From Alitta virens (taxonomy: Eukaryota > Annelida > Polychaeta > Phyllodocida > Nereididae), in assembly GCA_932294295.1 (NCBI GenBank), contig OW028574.1, forward strand, positions 12,658,215 to 12,722,214: a DNA stretch of 64,000 nt, given 5' to 3'. Positions 22,840 through 34,819 of this stretch are shown here, one piece after another (positions within the stretch are counted from its first letter, which is position 1; each line of letters starts with the position of its first letter). The position numbers and the translations under genes are program-made. Below the pieces are notes generated by a model. The model ran no database searches. It was given only the letters and a program-made list of their open reading frames with translations, and had not been told where the DNA came from.

Positions 22840-25800
22840 CCCCTTTACTCATGTATCAATGATTACACCAGTTTTTCTGCCATAACTTTTATCAAGTCAC
22901 TGCAATGTATCTGTTTTCATGCCATTGCATCGAAAGAGTAGAACGGCTCTCTCAGACCGCAGTTAGAGGACACCGGGCAGCTGTTTCCTATCAGAATGAC
23001 CCAGGAACTATATTTGGTGAAATGGCTCATGGCCAATCGGGTGACGGCGAAGGGTGAAGTGCACCCCGTCTTGCACTCCCCCTTGTGAGCAAGTTGAGTT
23101 GCTCTTCACTGGCGAAGTCTGAGTGCTGAGCACGTGCGGGGCCACTCTGCTTCAAAACGAGGCGATGAGGAAAGCCTTCGCTGGGACCAAGCCAATGGGG
23201 AAAGCCCTGCCAGGACTCCGGCACAGGGGAGCCACAAGGAGAATCCCAATCAGGAATGGTGGACGGTCCTTCCTGCAAGTAATTCCCAGCTAAGCTCACA
23301 AAGAGGATATGCAGTGTGACTTGCATAGGGGTAAACATTAACCGACATTCAGTAGCCCCATCCCACAGCCAAGTAGCCCTGTAGTTAAAGCAGCTCTCTT
23401 ACATCAAGTGATGCGACAGTCATCATGCAGCTACTGCTGCAGGACCACAGCAGCTGCAGGCAATAACTTGCTGCGTCGATTCACGATGTAATTTCACCAA
23501 GATAGAAACATACATTTGATGTACGGACCAGCGAGTTATCTATAGACATGCAGATAAAGCTCACACGTAATTCAGGACAACAACTGCACAATTATGAGCT
23601 CCAACTGCATATATCAGTGCTTGATGGGACACTAACAACTTTAGTTTCTTTTAACCCAAGTATTAGTAAGCAGGATGATACAGAATTGTCACAATAAATC
23701 ATATCATTTTTTCAACACACAAGCATGGAGACACGTTTTGGTGGCTCCATGGTCCAAGCATGGAGTCTCTTGTGACTCCATGGTCCAAGTATATATATTA
23801 TGACCTGTTGGATATCAGAGCATGAGTAATAGCAGCCATCGAGGGTTCAGCGCTACTCAGCATCCCACAAACACAGTGATGCGGTGTAGTATGTCCATCC
23901 CTTTGAACATCACCATCTGCAGCAGCAACCAACACAAAACAAGCATTCTGAGGCGTTTAGCCTAGTAATCTGTTGACCAAGCTGTTTACCATCTTTGGTG
24001 CAGTTACAACCAATCCAATAGCAGCCAAGTGATTAGCCTAATCTAGTCTAAATATTGACTAAAGGCAAACATCAGAGATTTGCTTAGCCCCAATGCAATG
24101 GCAGCTTGCATATGTTGCGATCCCAGGCCACCATTCATGGCATCAAGTTATTTTCAGTGTCCCATTCGAATGAGATACACAGCACACAGTTAGACATTAC
24201 TCGCGCTATGTTTAGGCAAGTAAAAGACCCGATGTGTGAAAAGGTGTGGACTTCGAGCTTCATCATGTTTTCATTACGTCTGCCTCTAGCAGCTGGTCGT
24301 ATAAGCTGACTAAGCTTCAGTCCCAGTAGCATTGGACATTGAAACGTTTAAAAAGCCCAACCAAGGCTAGATTCAACCTGTTGCAAGTCACAGTTCAAGG
24401 TCAAATTCAAATCGAAATTGATGGCACCATATAAGGCACATTTCGGATTGACAAACTCAAGGCCCAACTCACTCCAGAATCATTTCTATGCACATGCATT
24501 GACCAGTTCAGGGCAGAGCTCAATGTCCATATCTAAGCTCAATTCCTGGCCAAGTTCTGTGCACAATTCAACCATCTTCCAGACTCAGTATAAAGGACAG
24601 AGCCTAGCATTTGAACCCTTGACCCCATGACGATTTACGCGCCCTCTGGAGGGTGGGTTGTGCAGTGGGATAAGACGGTAATGGCAATTTATGACTTCGT
24701 TCATGTTCAGAAATGTTGTAAACCCCTCTCTTGAAAGGCAATGCTTTTTCATGGCATGCCATCCAGAGAGCCATTTAATACGTAGATATTCCAAAGAAAA
24801 ACAGCTTTGGGAATGGCATAAAAGTATCTTTCGTGTCTTGGAGTTTCATATGATTTGGCGTTGAAGCTGCATTTTCTACAAGCTGCTTCGTGAGGTGCAT
24901 TGCTTGTCACCAACGTGATATCAACGTCTTAGTCCAGATGATACTGTGATGTCTAATATAGCACATATTGCTAGAGGAATCATGTATTTCATTCATCATG
25001 CAAATTAAACTTCAAACTTCACATGCCTTGCTTATGCAGTTGAGAATACATAAATAACTGAGAATTGTTAAGGTACAGTGAAGTAATATTCCATTGTAAG
25101 CCAAACTTACTGTCCTGCCAACATGCTAGATAGAATACCACAGGTTCTAGAACTCACCAATACCCCCACCATTGTAACTTACAGTCTCATAAAAAGTATT
25201 TGGACCCTTTCGATATTTTCACAAAGAATATAACTTTATATAAATTATTAACTACAACAATAAATACTTTGCAACGTATGTAATTTGAATGATGACACTT
25301 AAGCTTAATAACTTGAATGCACTTCTCGTACACTTTGAATTTCCATCAAAATCGTACATAGTGTGTCCCAATACTTCTTGGGGTAAGCTAAACTTCGTTA
25401 TCAAGATCACTTGTTATCTATTCTCATCCCACATAATGTATTCACACATTCGAGTAAACTAATACCAAGAATGCCCTTAAATGTAATTCTTTGTTTTTGA
25501 ATGCAAGCTAAGGTACTTAATCATTTGACATGTAATTTACCAACTTACAATCATATTCATCTTCACACATACAACACTGGATCCATCAGAATAAATTCAC
25601 TTCTACCTTGAGTAAGAGCTATAAAATGAGCTTTATAATAAATTATGTGCGTGTGAGTGTCACTCCAGTCAGATACAAACTATTTGTTGAGGAAGAGAAA
25701 TGAGCTAGGCAAGTCTGAGTACCTATTGGCAGAGTTGGTAAAGAAACTTAGAGCTTACTTGAGGGCATTGGCAAATACACTCTACCCCCTCTCTCTCTCT

Positions 25801-27090
25801 GTTAACTATAGAATCAGCCCACTTCTATAAAATGACCTAGTTTAGCTGCAACTTGGTTAATAATGACATCACACTTTGAGTGATATTCCCCCCCCCCAAA
25901 AAAAAGATAATAATAATAATCAATAAACTTTTTTCTTTCTCTCAATATTTCGATTTAGGATTCTGTTGTTCATAAATGAATATACATACATGTCCTAGCA
26001 GCTTAACATCTTGATTTGTTGAACAATATTTACTATCACTAAAGTCATACTCTTTCAATGTCTCTCATAGACATTCTGCATTATTATTAATAATATCTAA
26101 AGAAGCATTAGTAATAAAAGAAATAAACCAAATTTGAACCATGGCCTCAAGACATCCAAAGGAACTTGTTTTGTTGAGATAATTTCTAAATCAATTTGTT
26201 TTCCTTTTATTGAGTATATTTATTTTCCATAAGTAAAAAATACCCATTGGAGTAAGAATGTGTTTTTTTTGTCCCTTGCTTGATGTATTTCTGTTCTTAA
26301 TTGTGGCTTAATTTGCTAAATGAATCTGTTTGGAAGTTCTGTTCTAGTTTTTAGGTTTTCATTTGCACGTGGTGAAGACATCAGAGCATTGAACTACACC
26401 TTGACTTGTGGTAGTCTAAAGCTATAGTTACATTAGTTTAGAAGTGAAGTCTTTGGACCAATATGAAACAACAATTGCACATAAAATATTGGAAAATTAA
26501 CCAATGGAAGCCCCAGACCAGAGCAGGTGTGCAATGAAGTATTTCTGGTAAAATTCAGTGGAAGTTTTTTTTACAATTTTTCTCCTCCTACCGAGAGAAA
26601 AGAACCATTGTCCAGTATAAGAGAGTTTCCGTCTTCATTACTGGACACTGACTAATGGTCCCCCGGAGAAAAATAAAGGATTTTATAGGAAGACTGGACG
26701 TAGACAAATGTATTGAGAGCACTGACCAGTGTCCAGCCAGACTGATGATCTCATGAACCCAATCTCAGACGTTCCTATGGTTTCCTCGACAGACTGCATT
26801 ATGGTGTTAACCAAGCCTTCAGGTCATAGCTTGGTTTTAATAAAATTAACTGGCCTTTTTAATGTTAAAATATATCATAAATAAGTTGAAGGGGATGCCA
26901 CTGCCCTTCTGATATCATAATTATAAATAATCTGCAGTTTTGTAATTTTAAAAATTTTAATTTTGTTGGGTAATTTTTGCAGAAATCTTGACATAGAACC
27001 AATGATTATCAAATAGAGTTTATTTTTCATGGACTGGGATAGAATTATCAATTTGCCATCTTAGGCCATCACTAAATGATATACTAAAGA
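22840..27090. other. Intergenic, no gene recognised
   Basis: No domain-bearing frame. A CTCF-like motif GCCCTCTGGAGG is at 24641-24652, and a C run followed by A run at about 25890-25905. The motif TGACCAGTG occurs at 26723-26731. Confidence 0.4.
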
Positions 27091-27120
27091 GTCATGAGAA
27101 ATATATCAAATATGTTCCCG

Positions 27121-27957
27121 AATGTAGGGCAGGACAGCGCAAGACAGGCCAGGACAGGAGAGAACAGGCCAGGACAGGAGAGAATATGGGAGAACAGGAC
27201 AGGGCATGCAGGAGCAAACAGGGCAGGACAGAAGCGAACAGGGCAGGCCAGGAGCGAACAGGGCAGGTCAGTAGAGAACAGGGCAGGGCAGGACAGGAGC
27301 GAACAGGGCAGGACAGGAGCAAACAGGGCAGGTCAGGAGAGAACAGGGCAGGGCAGGACAGGAGAGAACAGGGCAGGGCAGGACAGGAGAGAACAGGGCA
27401 GGGCAGGACAGGAGCGAACAGGGCAGGTCAGGAGAGAACAGGGCAGGACAGGAGCAAACAGGGCAGGGCAGGACAGGAGCGAACAGGGCAGGTCAGGAGA
27501 GAACAGGGCAGGACAGGAGCAAACAGGGCAGGACAGGAGCGAACAGGGCAGGACAGGAGCAAACAGGGCAGGTCAGGAGAGAACAGGGCAGGGCAGGACA
27601 GGAGAGAACAGGGCAGGGCAGGACAGGAGAGAACAGGGCAGGGCAGGACAGGAGCGAACAGGGCAGGACAGGAGCAAACAGGGCAGGTCAGTAGAGAACA
27701 GGGCAGGGCAGGACAGGAGCGAACAGGGCAGGACAGGAGCAAACAGGGCAGGTCAGGAGAGAACAGGGCAGGAGAGCAGGGCAGGACAGGAGAGAATAGG
27801 AGAGAACAGGGGAGGGCAGGGAATGAGAGAACAGGGCAGGACAGGAGCGAACTGGACAGGAGGGGGCAAGGCAGGACAAGGCAGGTCAAGGCAGGACAAG
27901 GCAGGACAAGGCAGGACAAGGCAGGACAAGGCAGGAAAAAACCAGGACAGAACAGGA
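27121..27957 (+). repeat. G-rich minisatellite, 20/25-bp units in higher-order blocks
   Basis: About 840 bp built from the 5-mers AGGAC, AGGGC and AGGTC, arranged as 20-bp units (GGGCAGGACAGGAGCAAACA) and 25-bp units with one extra GGGCA. Blocks repeat as wholes: 27301-27420 and 27541-27660 are identical 120-bp segments, and 27252-27353 closely matches 27672-27773. The last part (27872-27937) is a separate 10-bp array, (ACAAGGCAGG)n. No stop codons occur in several frames on both strands, so open frames of about 300 and 180 codons arise automatically; I do not call them genes. The strong G/C strand asymmetry could favour unusual DNA structure. Confidence 0.95.
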
Positions 27958-28249
27958 GAGTCAAGTACGCCTGTCACTTTCTGGAAAAAGGTTGTTGCTC
28001 ATTATCTAGTCGCGATATATTGCTAATTTTACATGTTGGAATTCCCAATAGCTTGACACCAGGTAGCGAGTCTATTGTAGCAAAACCTTAAGGAACACCT
28101 CGGGGGCACAACTGTCTCAAGATGTCTCGCTTTGGCAGATCATTTTGCAAGGGAATTATCATAATTGGCTAAAACTGACAGTTGACATTTTTTTTTGTCA
28201 CCGCTTCGGCTGCAACGCTCTGCCAGGTGTCAGGACGCCGCCACACTGA

Positions 28250-28266
28250 TGACGTCACGACGTCAT
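28250..28266. promoter_or_regulatory. CRE palindrome with adjacent half site
   Basis: TGACGTCA at 28250-28257 followed by CGACGTCAT. The surrounding 28200-28270 is CpG-richer than its flanks. Possible ATF/CREB-type site; no gene assigned. Confidence 0.35.
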
Positions 28267-28428
28267 AACTGCCTAACTAACTTAGTACTTAAAGCCCAAG
28301 CGCAATTTGTCACATTGTTTCTGTGGCTTCGAGTGAGAAAACATTCAATAGAGAAAACATTCAAGACAGTTCTGATTCTTAATCTACATTTCCAGGTGAG
28401 TGTATTAGTGTAGTCGATAATAATATTG

Positions 28429-28544
28429 TAGATAGAAATATATTTTTCTCCAACTGCTGCTGTAGTTTTTCACCTCCACCGGGATTTGAACCTAGGACTG
28501 AAACTAATTCAGTAGTTGGAGAAAAATATATTTCTATATCTACA
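28429..28544 (-). mobile_element. Foldback element enclosing a tRNA B-box
   Basis: The left arm at 28429-28459 (GAAATATATTTTTCTCCAAC core) is the reverse complement of the right arm at 28510-28544, with one 2-bp gap and one mismatch over about 30 bp. The 50-nt loop holds, on the minus strand, GGTTCAAATCC (28492-28482), a perfect Pol III B box within TCCTAGGTTCAAATCCCGG. It looks like a tRNA-related 3' half caught in a snapback repeat. Confidence 0.6.
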
Positions 28545-28559
28545 TTGTTCCAATCCAGC

Positions 28560-29150
28560 ATTTATCTAATCATTATTGTACGTAATTTCAGGCTGGACTT
28601 TATTTCAAATGTATGAAACTTGTAACTTTAGAACTGCCAGCTTCATAACATACAGCCTGACACAAGGCTATTAGTTGATTTCAAGACCCTCGTTGAATAA
28701 ACTTATAACTGCAGAAGGCTGCAGCTTACATGACTGCATTAGTGCACCAACTAGTTTCCAGTTAAAAATAATAATAATCAGTCGACAAAAGTACTTCATC
28801 ATCGTCACCGTGCAAAAACTATTCATTTTCATCCTAACAATTAAGTTACTAATTTGACAGATGACTAAATTGATGACGTCCAAGTACAAATATATTAGCT
28901 TTTCAACCAGTTATCAATCATCTATTTCATTGTGCTAAATATTTTTGTTTATAAAAAGGAGGTTGCCTCATTAGGAGTGGAACATACCCAAACAGACACT
29001 TAACAAAAAAAAAAAAATCTGTTTTTTTGAAGCAAGAAAGTTTTCTAACCTCCTAAATCTCAGTAGAACTTTCAAAAAAAGACCAAATTTGGTTAGAAGA
29101 ATATTCTATTATAGTCAAACTCACAACTAGGGGATTCAATCTGGTTTAAA
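28560..29150. other. Intergenic, no gene recognised
   Basis: No coding signal. One A run of about 13 near 29006-29018. Confidence 0.4.
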
Positions 29151-29152
29151 CT

Positions 29153-29392
29153 GATATATCAAGTCTAATACAATAGAATAGAACATAATATAATAGAATA
29201 TATCAAGTCTAATACAATAGAATAGAACATAATATAATAGAATATATCAAGTCTAATACAATACAATAGAACATAATATAATAGAATATATCAAGTCTAA
29301 TACAATACAATAGAACATAATATAATAGAATATATCAAGTCTAATACAATAGAATAGAACATAATATAATGGAATATATCAAGTCTTATAAT
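29153..29392. repeat. 44-bp tandem repeat, ~5.4 copies
   Basis: TATATCAAGTCTAATACAAT... recurs with AAGTCT at 29161, 29205, 29249, 29293, 29337 and 29381, exactly 44 bp apart. Copies are almost identical, so the array is young. It is AT-rich with a (AATAG/ATAAT) sub-pattern. Confidence 0.95.
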
Positions 29393-29854
29393 AAACATAC
29401 TAAGCTACCCGGTTCGTTGCAACTAAACTTTAGTTGTGTTTCTGACTGAGCTATACCTGAAAAGAGCAGAGCAGACTATTATACACTGTATAGACCATCC
29501 TAAGAGAGTACAAGGACTATACTTGGCTACTTAGTGGTCAAACGCTGACCAGTGGCCAGCCATTGGGGCATGCTCTGTGTTCGGCACAAAGAGAAGAAGT
29601 CACTTACAGCAGCAGACGCCTGTGACTTCCACAAAGCAGTTTGGCTCCAACTCACTTTTTCTTTGTTGTGTTGAGAGGACGATACATCAGGCCAGTGCCT
29701 CTGCAGGGAATTCTCTCCTCTGTTCCTGTACTTTAAGATGGTTTTTTTCTGTCAGCACAATTAAGGAACGGAGGAAAACAAGCAACTCTTAAGGTCAAAG
29801 TCGCATCCACAGTTGGAGAAAGACTGCTAAAGGGAATAGGCATATTGCTGAGAG

Positions 29855-29930
29855 AAAATCAATCAATCAATCAATCAATCAAGTGAAACCCTCAATCAAT
29901 CAATCAATCAAGTGAAACCCATATCAGGTC
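29855..29930. repeat. AATC tetranucleotide tract, duplicated with its flank
   Basis: (AATC)n at 29855-29882 and 29893-29910, each followed by AAGTGAAACCC. Confidence 0.9.
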
Positions 29931-29959
29931 AGTCTGTTATTCAGAACATCTCGAGGTAA

Positions 29960-30012
29960 ATCTATCTATCTGTCTATCTATTTATCTATCTCTCTATCTC
30001 TCTAGGTAGCTC

Positions 30013-30050
<38 letters not shown>

Positions 30051-30252
30051 CATATTGCCATATATACCATCTATCCATCTATCAATCTATCCAACTATCG
30101 AACTATCTATCTATCTATCTTTTTTTTTATCTATCTATTTACCTATCCATCTATCCATCCATCCATGGAGACAAGAGTATTCTTTGCTGCACTTCCCATA
30201 TCTATCTATCATTTATCTCCATGATCTATACATCTATCTAACTATCTATCTT
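29960..30252. repeat. CTAT/ATCT microsatellite, compound
   Basis: Interrupted (CTAT)n with a pure run at about 30014-30050 and a T run at about 30121-30128. Degenerate units continue to 30252. Open frames here are repeat artefacts. Confidence 0.9.
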
Positions 30253-33070
30253 TTAAATATTTAAGTTACGCAGAAAATATAAGCAAATTGAACTGCACAT
30301 CCAAACAATCTCAATAACAACCAACACGTTTCTATTACTTTCTGATGACAGAATAAAGCCAAATACTACAACTACATTTAGAACTGACCCCAAAACTACA
30401 GAACTCGACTAAAAGCCCTAACGAAAGTGCGTATTTGGGATGATAAATCGCCTCACCGCCTAGGACACCTCGCCATTGCGGCCGTATTGGTCCAACGAGA
30501 TGCTGCACGAACTAGTGGTGTTAGAAAATCGCGTGTAAAAGGTGGCTGTTGTGTCAGAACGAAAATAAACAAAGCCGCAGGCATCAGATTATCATGGGTT
30601 TGATAACAGGTGACATAATCAGCAGATGGAGATTTAAAGAAGACCTAGAAATGGGCAGGAAACGACAAGACTGCTTGGCACTCACGTGCACAGCCACACC
30701 TGTGACGTCACCAGCGTAGACCGCACGTGAGGTGAAAACTAATGAGTTAGAAAAGCCTTGACAGAAAAATAAGAGGGAGGGGGGGGGGGGGTGGACGTTT
30801 CCACATCACTTTCTATCATCATGTCAATTACGTGCGTCAAGTGTTTCCATGGTGACCCCATGATGCATCTAGAAGCTGTCACATGACTATCACATGACCG
30901 CTGCAGGCAACACCATAGATCTGTGGTTACAGTAACCCCTGCTTCTACATCTCCTGCGTAGGAGAGCAGGCTATACTAACTCAATTTCAGCAGTGTTTGC
31001 CATCCTGCTTTGATGCGATGGTGCTGGAAGGATTGGAGTCGCCCAATGAGCCACGAGTGGGATTGATCAAAACGAGATGAGAAGAAAAAGAAGAAGAAAA
31101 AATCCATCTGCGAGAGGAAGAAATTGCACCGTGGAATGAGACCTGAGAGACTCAGGTGATTGGAGAAACAGCCCTCACCCGTCCCATTTCCTTAGCATCT
31201 ACCTTGAACAGCAAGTCTCTTGCCTCTGTAGCAGACCTCTGTAGCAGAGGTGACGTAATGGCCTTCTCCAACAGATGCTGTAAATGCAGACCGCATACTA
31301 TATACGACCTACGCCATATTGTGTAAATATTGCTCTCGCTTGGTGTCACTCAAGGATGAAGCTGAGATATGAACCTCGAGCACATTGTGTCTCCAATGTC
31401 CAATTGGATGCTTACTGTCATTCTATCACACTGGCATAATATTCCCTCTAATATTTCAAGTTGATTTATTTCTAGCTCCAATAAATCATATTATTAAAAC
31501 CGTCTTTAAGACAATGGACGTGTATGAAAAATCCCATGAAATTGCATATGATGCTCATATTGCTTCAGTACAAAACAACATATAGAAGCTTGTATAGCTT
31601 TATGTAAATGGGCTTCTGTCATATGCAGTTTTATGACAAGGCATATCCTTCAAATGCTGGAAACTTTCAATATAGTCCACTCTACACACAGCCTCACTTG
31701 AGGCACAATAGAAGTGGGGGCAGAGGGTGATTAATTGTGGAGCCAATGCACCCAGGCTACTAGGGCACCTTACTGTGAGACTGAATAGGGATATTAAAAT
31801 GACCCAAGTGCTGTTGACCTAGTGCCATACCATTCAACTCCCTTGAAACTACAGAAAAAGATGAGGGATTGATCTGCAAATGACGTCTAATTCAGGAACA
31901 GCATCAAGAGATGCATGGTGATGTTGCTAGAGTGTGTATGTGCCAAAATATAGCAGAATACAGGAGTCCACCATTACGAGGGATGGTGTAAGGACTGGTG
32001 CCAGGATCCAAGAGCTTGGACTGCTGCTACGGCTGCTGCTGCTGAGTCTAGACTTGCAAGATGACTGCATACAGATAGGAGGCTGATGAATGTCCCATTT
32101 CACGGCCACCTTCCCTCAATCATTCATTGCGAAGGCTCCAGCAGCATCAGCAGCATCAGCAGTAGCAGCTATGATGCTGCAACACTTTGCATCACCAAGC
32201 CACCATCACCGACCAGCCTGCCTATCAGCATCAGAAGCAACAGTCTAATGCCAAGGGTCAAGCAAAAACAAAATGTTCTCATTTGAAGTCAACAGCACTG
32301 ACTATTGGCAGCATCAATTGGACGGTCACTGAGTGCAATTCAGACTGGGATTAAGATCCTGTAAACTCATTGGTGTCCTGAATAATAGGTTGGCTGGCTG
32401 ACCTTGGATGTTGACCCAAGGTCAATTATCTAGAAGTAAGATAAGGTCTGCCTTCTCTTGTTTATCATAACTTATTTAAGTTTTGGTGTTGCTATCATTT
32501 TAGATGTCCTACTTTCGAATTTAGATTCAATAGCTTGACCCTCCCTGCAACCTTTCCCAAGCACTCTGACACTGGACAGGAGAGGACAGGGCTGGCTTGG
32601 GTCTTAATTTTGCACTCCGAGCAGACACAGCGGAAAGCCAACCAGCTCATTTAATCCTTTTGTATGGCAGGCCGGATTTGTGCCATTCAGAGCAGACAGC
32701 ATTTAATTTAGCAACACATTCACCTCGGAGGCACTGTGGCTGTGGTCAATTGTGTTGCAGCGCATGCTGTCCCCTGAGTGCAAAGTGACACCATGGAAGC
32801 TACTGTATCATATATCACAGCCACTGTCACTTTAAACTGTTGGCAGCCAGAAAAATATGCAGGTGTATTGTTGACGTCTATGCTGCTGTGCAAGTGCCTG
32901 CAAATAGTTGCATTGCTAGTGGTTTTAGATTTCGCCATTTAGCATGGCATTTTCCACCCCTTTTAACCAGCGCCAGGCAACGGACAGCAACTAGCAAATG
33001 AGCCCAATGTTTCACTTAGTCCAAATTGCCCAGCAGGAATGCAATGACATATCGGCACTGGAGTAAATCT
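30253..33070. other. Intergenic, no gene recognised
   Basis: Contains a 13-base G run (30779-30791), a CRE octamer (30703-30710) with a CACGTG-type box nearby (TCACGTGC, about 30682), and CAG/CTG-rich patches at 32025-32046 and 32137-32170. No gene recognised. Confidence 0.4.
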
Positions 33071-33072
33071 GA

Positions 33073-33165
33073 GCCAATGGGGTCATAAATACGGCAGCCA
33101 TCTTGGTCAACCGCTGCATTCGTCTCACGTGGTCTGGGGGCGGAAGTGCTTTCCGGGGCGGAAGT
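33073..33165. promoter_or_regulatory. Candidate TATA-less promoter: CCAAT, YY1-like, CACGTG, ETS-like
   Basis: Within 95 bp: GCCAATGG (about 33073), GCCATCTTGG (33097-33106, a YY1-type site), CACGTG (33126-33131), CGGAAGT (33141-33147 and 33159-33165) and an inverted TTTCCGG between them. This combination is typical of housekeeping-type animal promoters. I see no adjacent recognisable exon on either strand. Confidence 0.4.
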
Positions 33166-34790
33166 AGCCAAATAGAGATATGTAGGGTATGCGCTATACC
33201 CTTACCCAGCAGCCAAACTCAACTAAGGGAATTCTTGCATTTTCGGAAATCCGACAAATGAGTTCAAATCATTTGTGCCCAGCAGTCGGCCACATCCCTT
33301 AATTTGAAATGTGAGTGGTTCATTTCCTCGACCCACCTGGGGAGTTTTAGGTCGGTGGACTGTCACACCTGTGATTAATTAATGTGCTAAGGACATCGGA
33401 AGTACAGAAACATATGAGAGAAGTAAACTGAAACAGTGGACACTAGCCTTAATATACATTTATTAAAAAGACAATCGTTTGGCCTAACTTCATTGACCTT
33501 ATGGGGAGGTTGTCTAAAGGGTAAGGTAAATACAATGCTTATACAAATAGAACCCAAATTGATAACTATTTAGTGGTCATACAGTAATATTGTCTTGAGG
33601 AGTGGTCCCACAGAATCATTTTAGACTTCGAAGAACATCAAGACAGATAGGTGAAGAATCTGAGGCCAATTGCATTATCTAAAGGAGCGGCTGTCAGGCC
33701 CTTTCAGGTGTTTTTGTAAAGCTCCTCCAGCCGTCTTTAGACTGACAATAGTCCTGGCCCTTGGAGGCTAAATCTCCCCTGCCCCGATTTCCCTTTGACT
33801 TGGAATCGGGTTATAATCAAGGACAGCCCGCTGAAAGGGCCACCACTGTCCAATTTCACCACTGCCCAATTTCACCACTGCCCAATACCACAGATCGGTG
33901 GCTCCTCTTAAGCCTGTAATTCTGCTATCGCGTTTAAACACAGGAACACCTTACAAGCAATTATATACACACAAAACCCTGTTTTCTATGAATAACAAAC
34001 TTTCATGAATAAAAAAGACAGAATCCATGCAAAAAAGAATCATAATCATTTTAGATAATTGCATTGAACGCTTAGTATTAAGGGTACCTTTAGTTCCAAA
34101 CCACCGTGGTAAAAAAATTTAAGAAATTATGAATGGAACACCTTGCAATGTCCAGAAAGTAAATATTACAAAATGTTCTGTAAAAAGAGTTCAATAGCTA
34201 GGCATTCTTATTTGAGAAGTTGAAATTATTAAAATATAGTTTCACCCACTTATAACCGGGATTGTTCTCTATTGGTGTTAAACAAGTATAACAATTTCAT
34301 TACGTAATATATATTGCAAATTTTTGCAACCTTTTCAAATTTAGGTGGTAATTTTATTCAGGTAGCCTTAACTTAAGGTTCTAGTGCACTCAAATCTATA
34401 ACGATATCAGACGTATTTCATCAATTGACTTACCAGATAATTCAAGAAACAGTATTCCCTCTTCCTCAATATCTTCTTCTTCTTCTTCTCTCTGTCTATT
34501 CTTGCTTCTCCTTCTCTGTCTTGTAGTCTGTCTGTCATTCTGTCAAACTAATCAACGGCTGACTAAAAAGGTGCAATAAATGTGAATAAAACAAAATAAT
34601 AAATATAGTCAGTTATCCTCAAATACAGTTATTAATCATAAAATAAGGTAGAAAGATAAATGAATATCTAATAAAATACACCAAACCACAAAATAAGTAA
34701 GAAAACATGTGCACTACTGAGATAAAAACTAATATAAATACTAAATTTAAAAAAGGGAAGAAAACGGTTCAGTCAACCAGGTCTCTTTCG
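33166..34790. other. Intergenic, no gene recognised
   Basis: A modest stem-like arrangement lies at 33677-33740 (CTAAAGGAGCGGCTG against CAGCCGTCTTTAG). Short TTC repeat at about 34476-34490. No coding signal. Confidence 0.35.
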
Positions 34791-34811
34791 GCCATCTTGG
34801 ACGCCATCTTG
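34791..34811. promoter_or_regulatory. Tandem YY1-like motifs
   Basis: GCCATCTTGG (34791-34800) and GCCATCTTG (34803-34811) lie 12 bp apart in the same orientation. An ETS-consensus ACCGGAAGT at 35325-35333 and an inverted CCAAT at about 35386 lie downstream. Possible promoter region; no gene recognised. Confidence 0.3.
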
Positions 34812-34819
34812 TAGCTGCA

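Noticed and set aside
27094..28091. Open frames of ~300 codons (EQGRTGANRAGQ-type repeats) and ~180 codons on the other strand
   Set aside because: They follow from stop-free 20/25-bp repeat units; unit lengths are not multiples of three and several frames are open at once.
33826..33848. Histone mRNA 3' stem-loop (GCCCGCTGAAAGGGCCACCA)
   Set aside because: The stem/loop lengths do not match the canonical 6-bp stem with 4-nt loop, and no histone frame is nearby.
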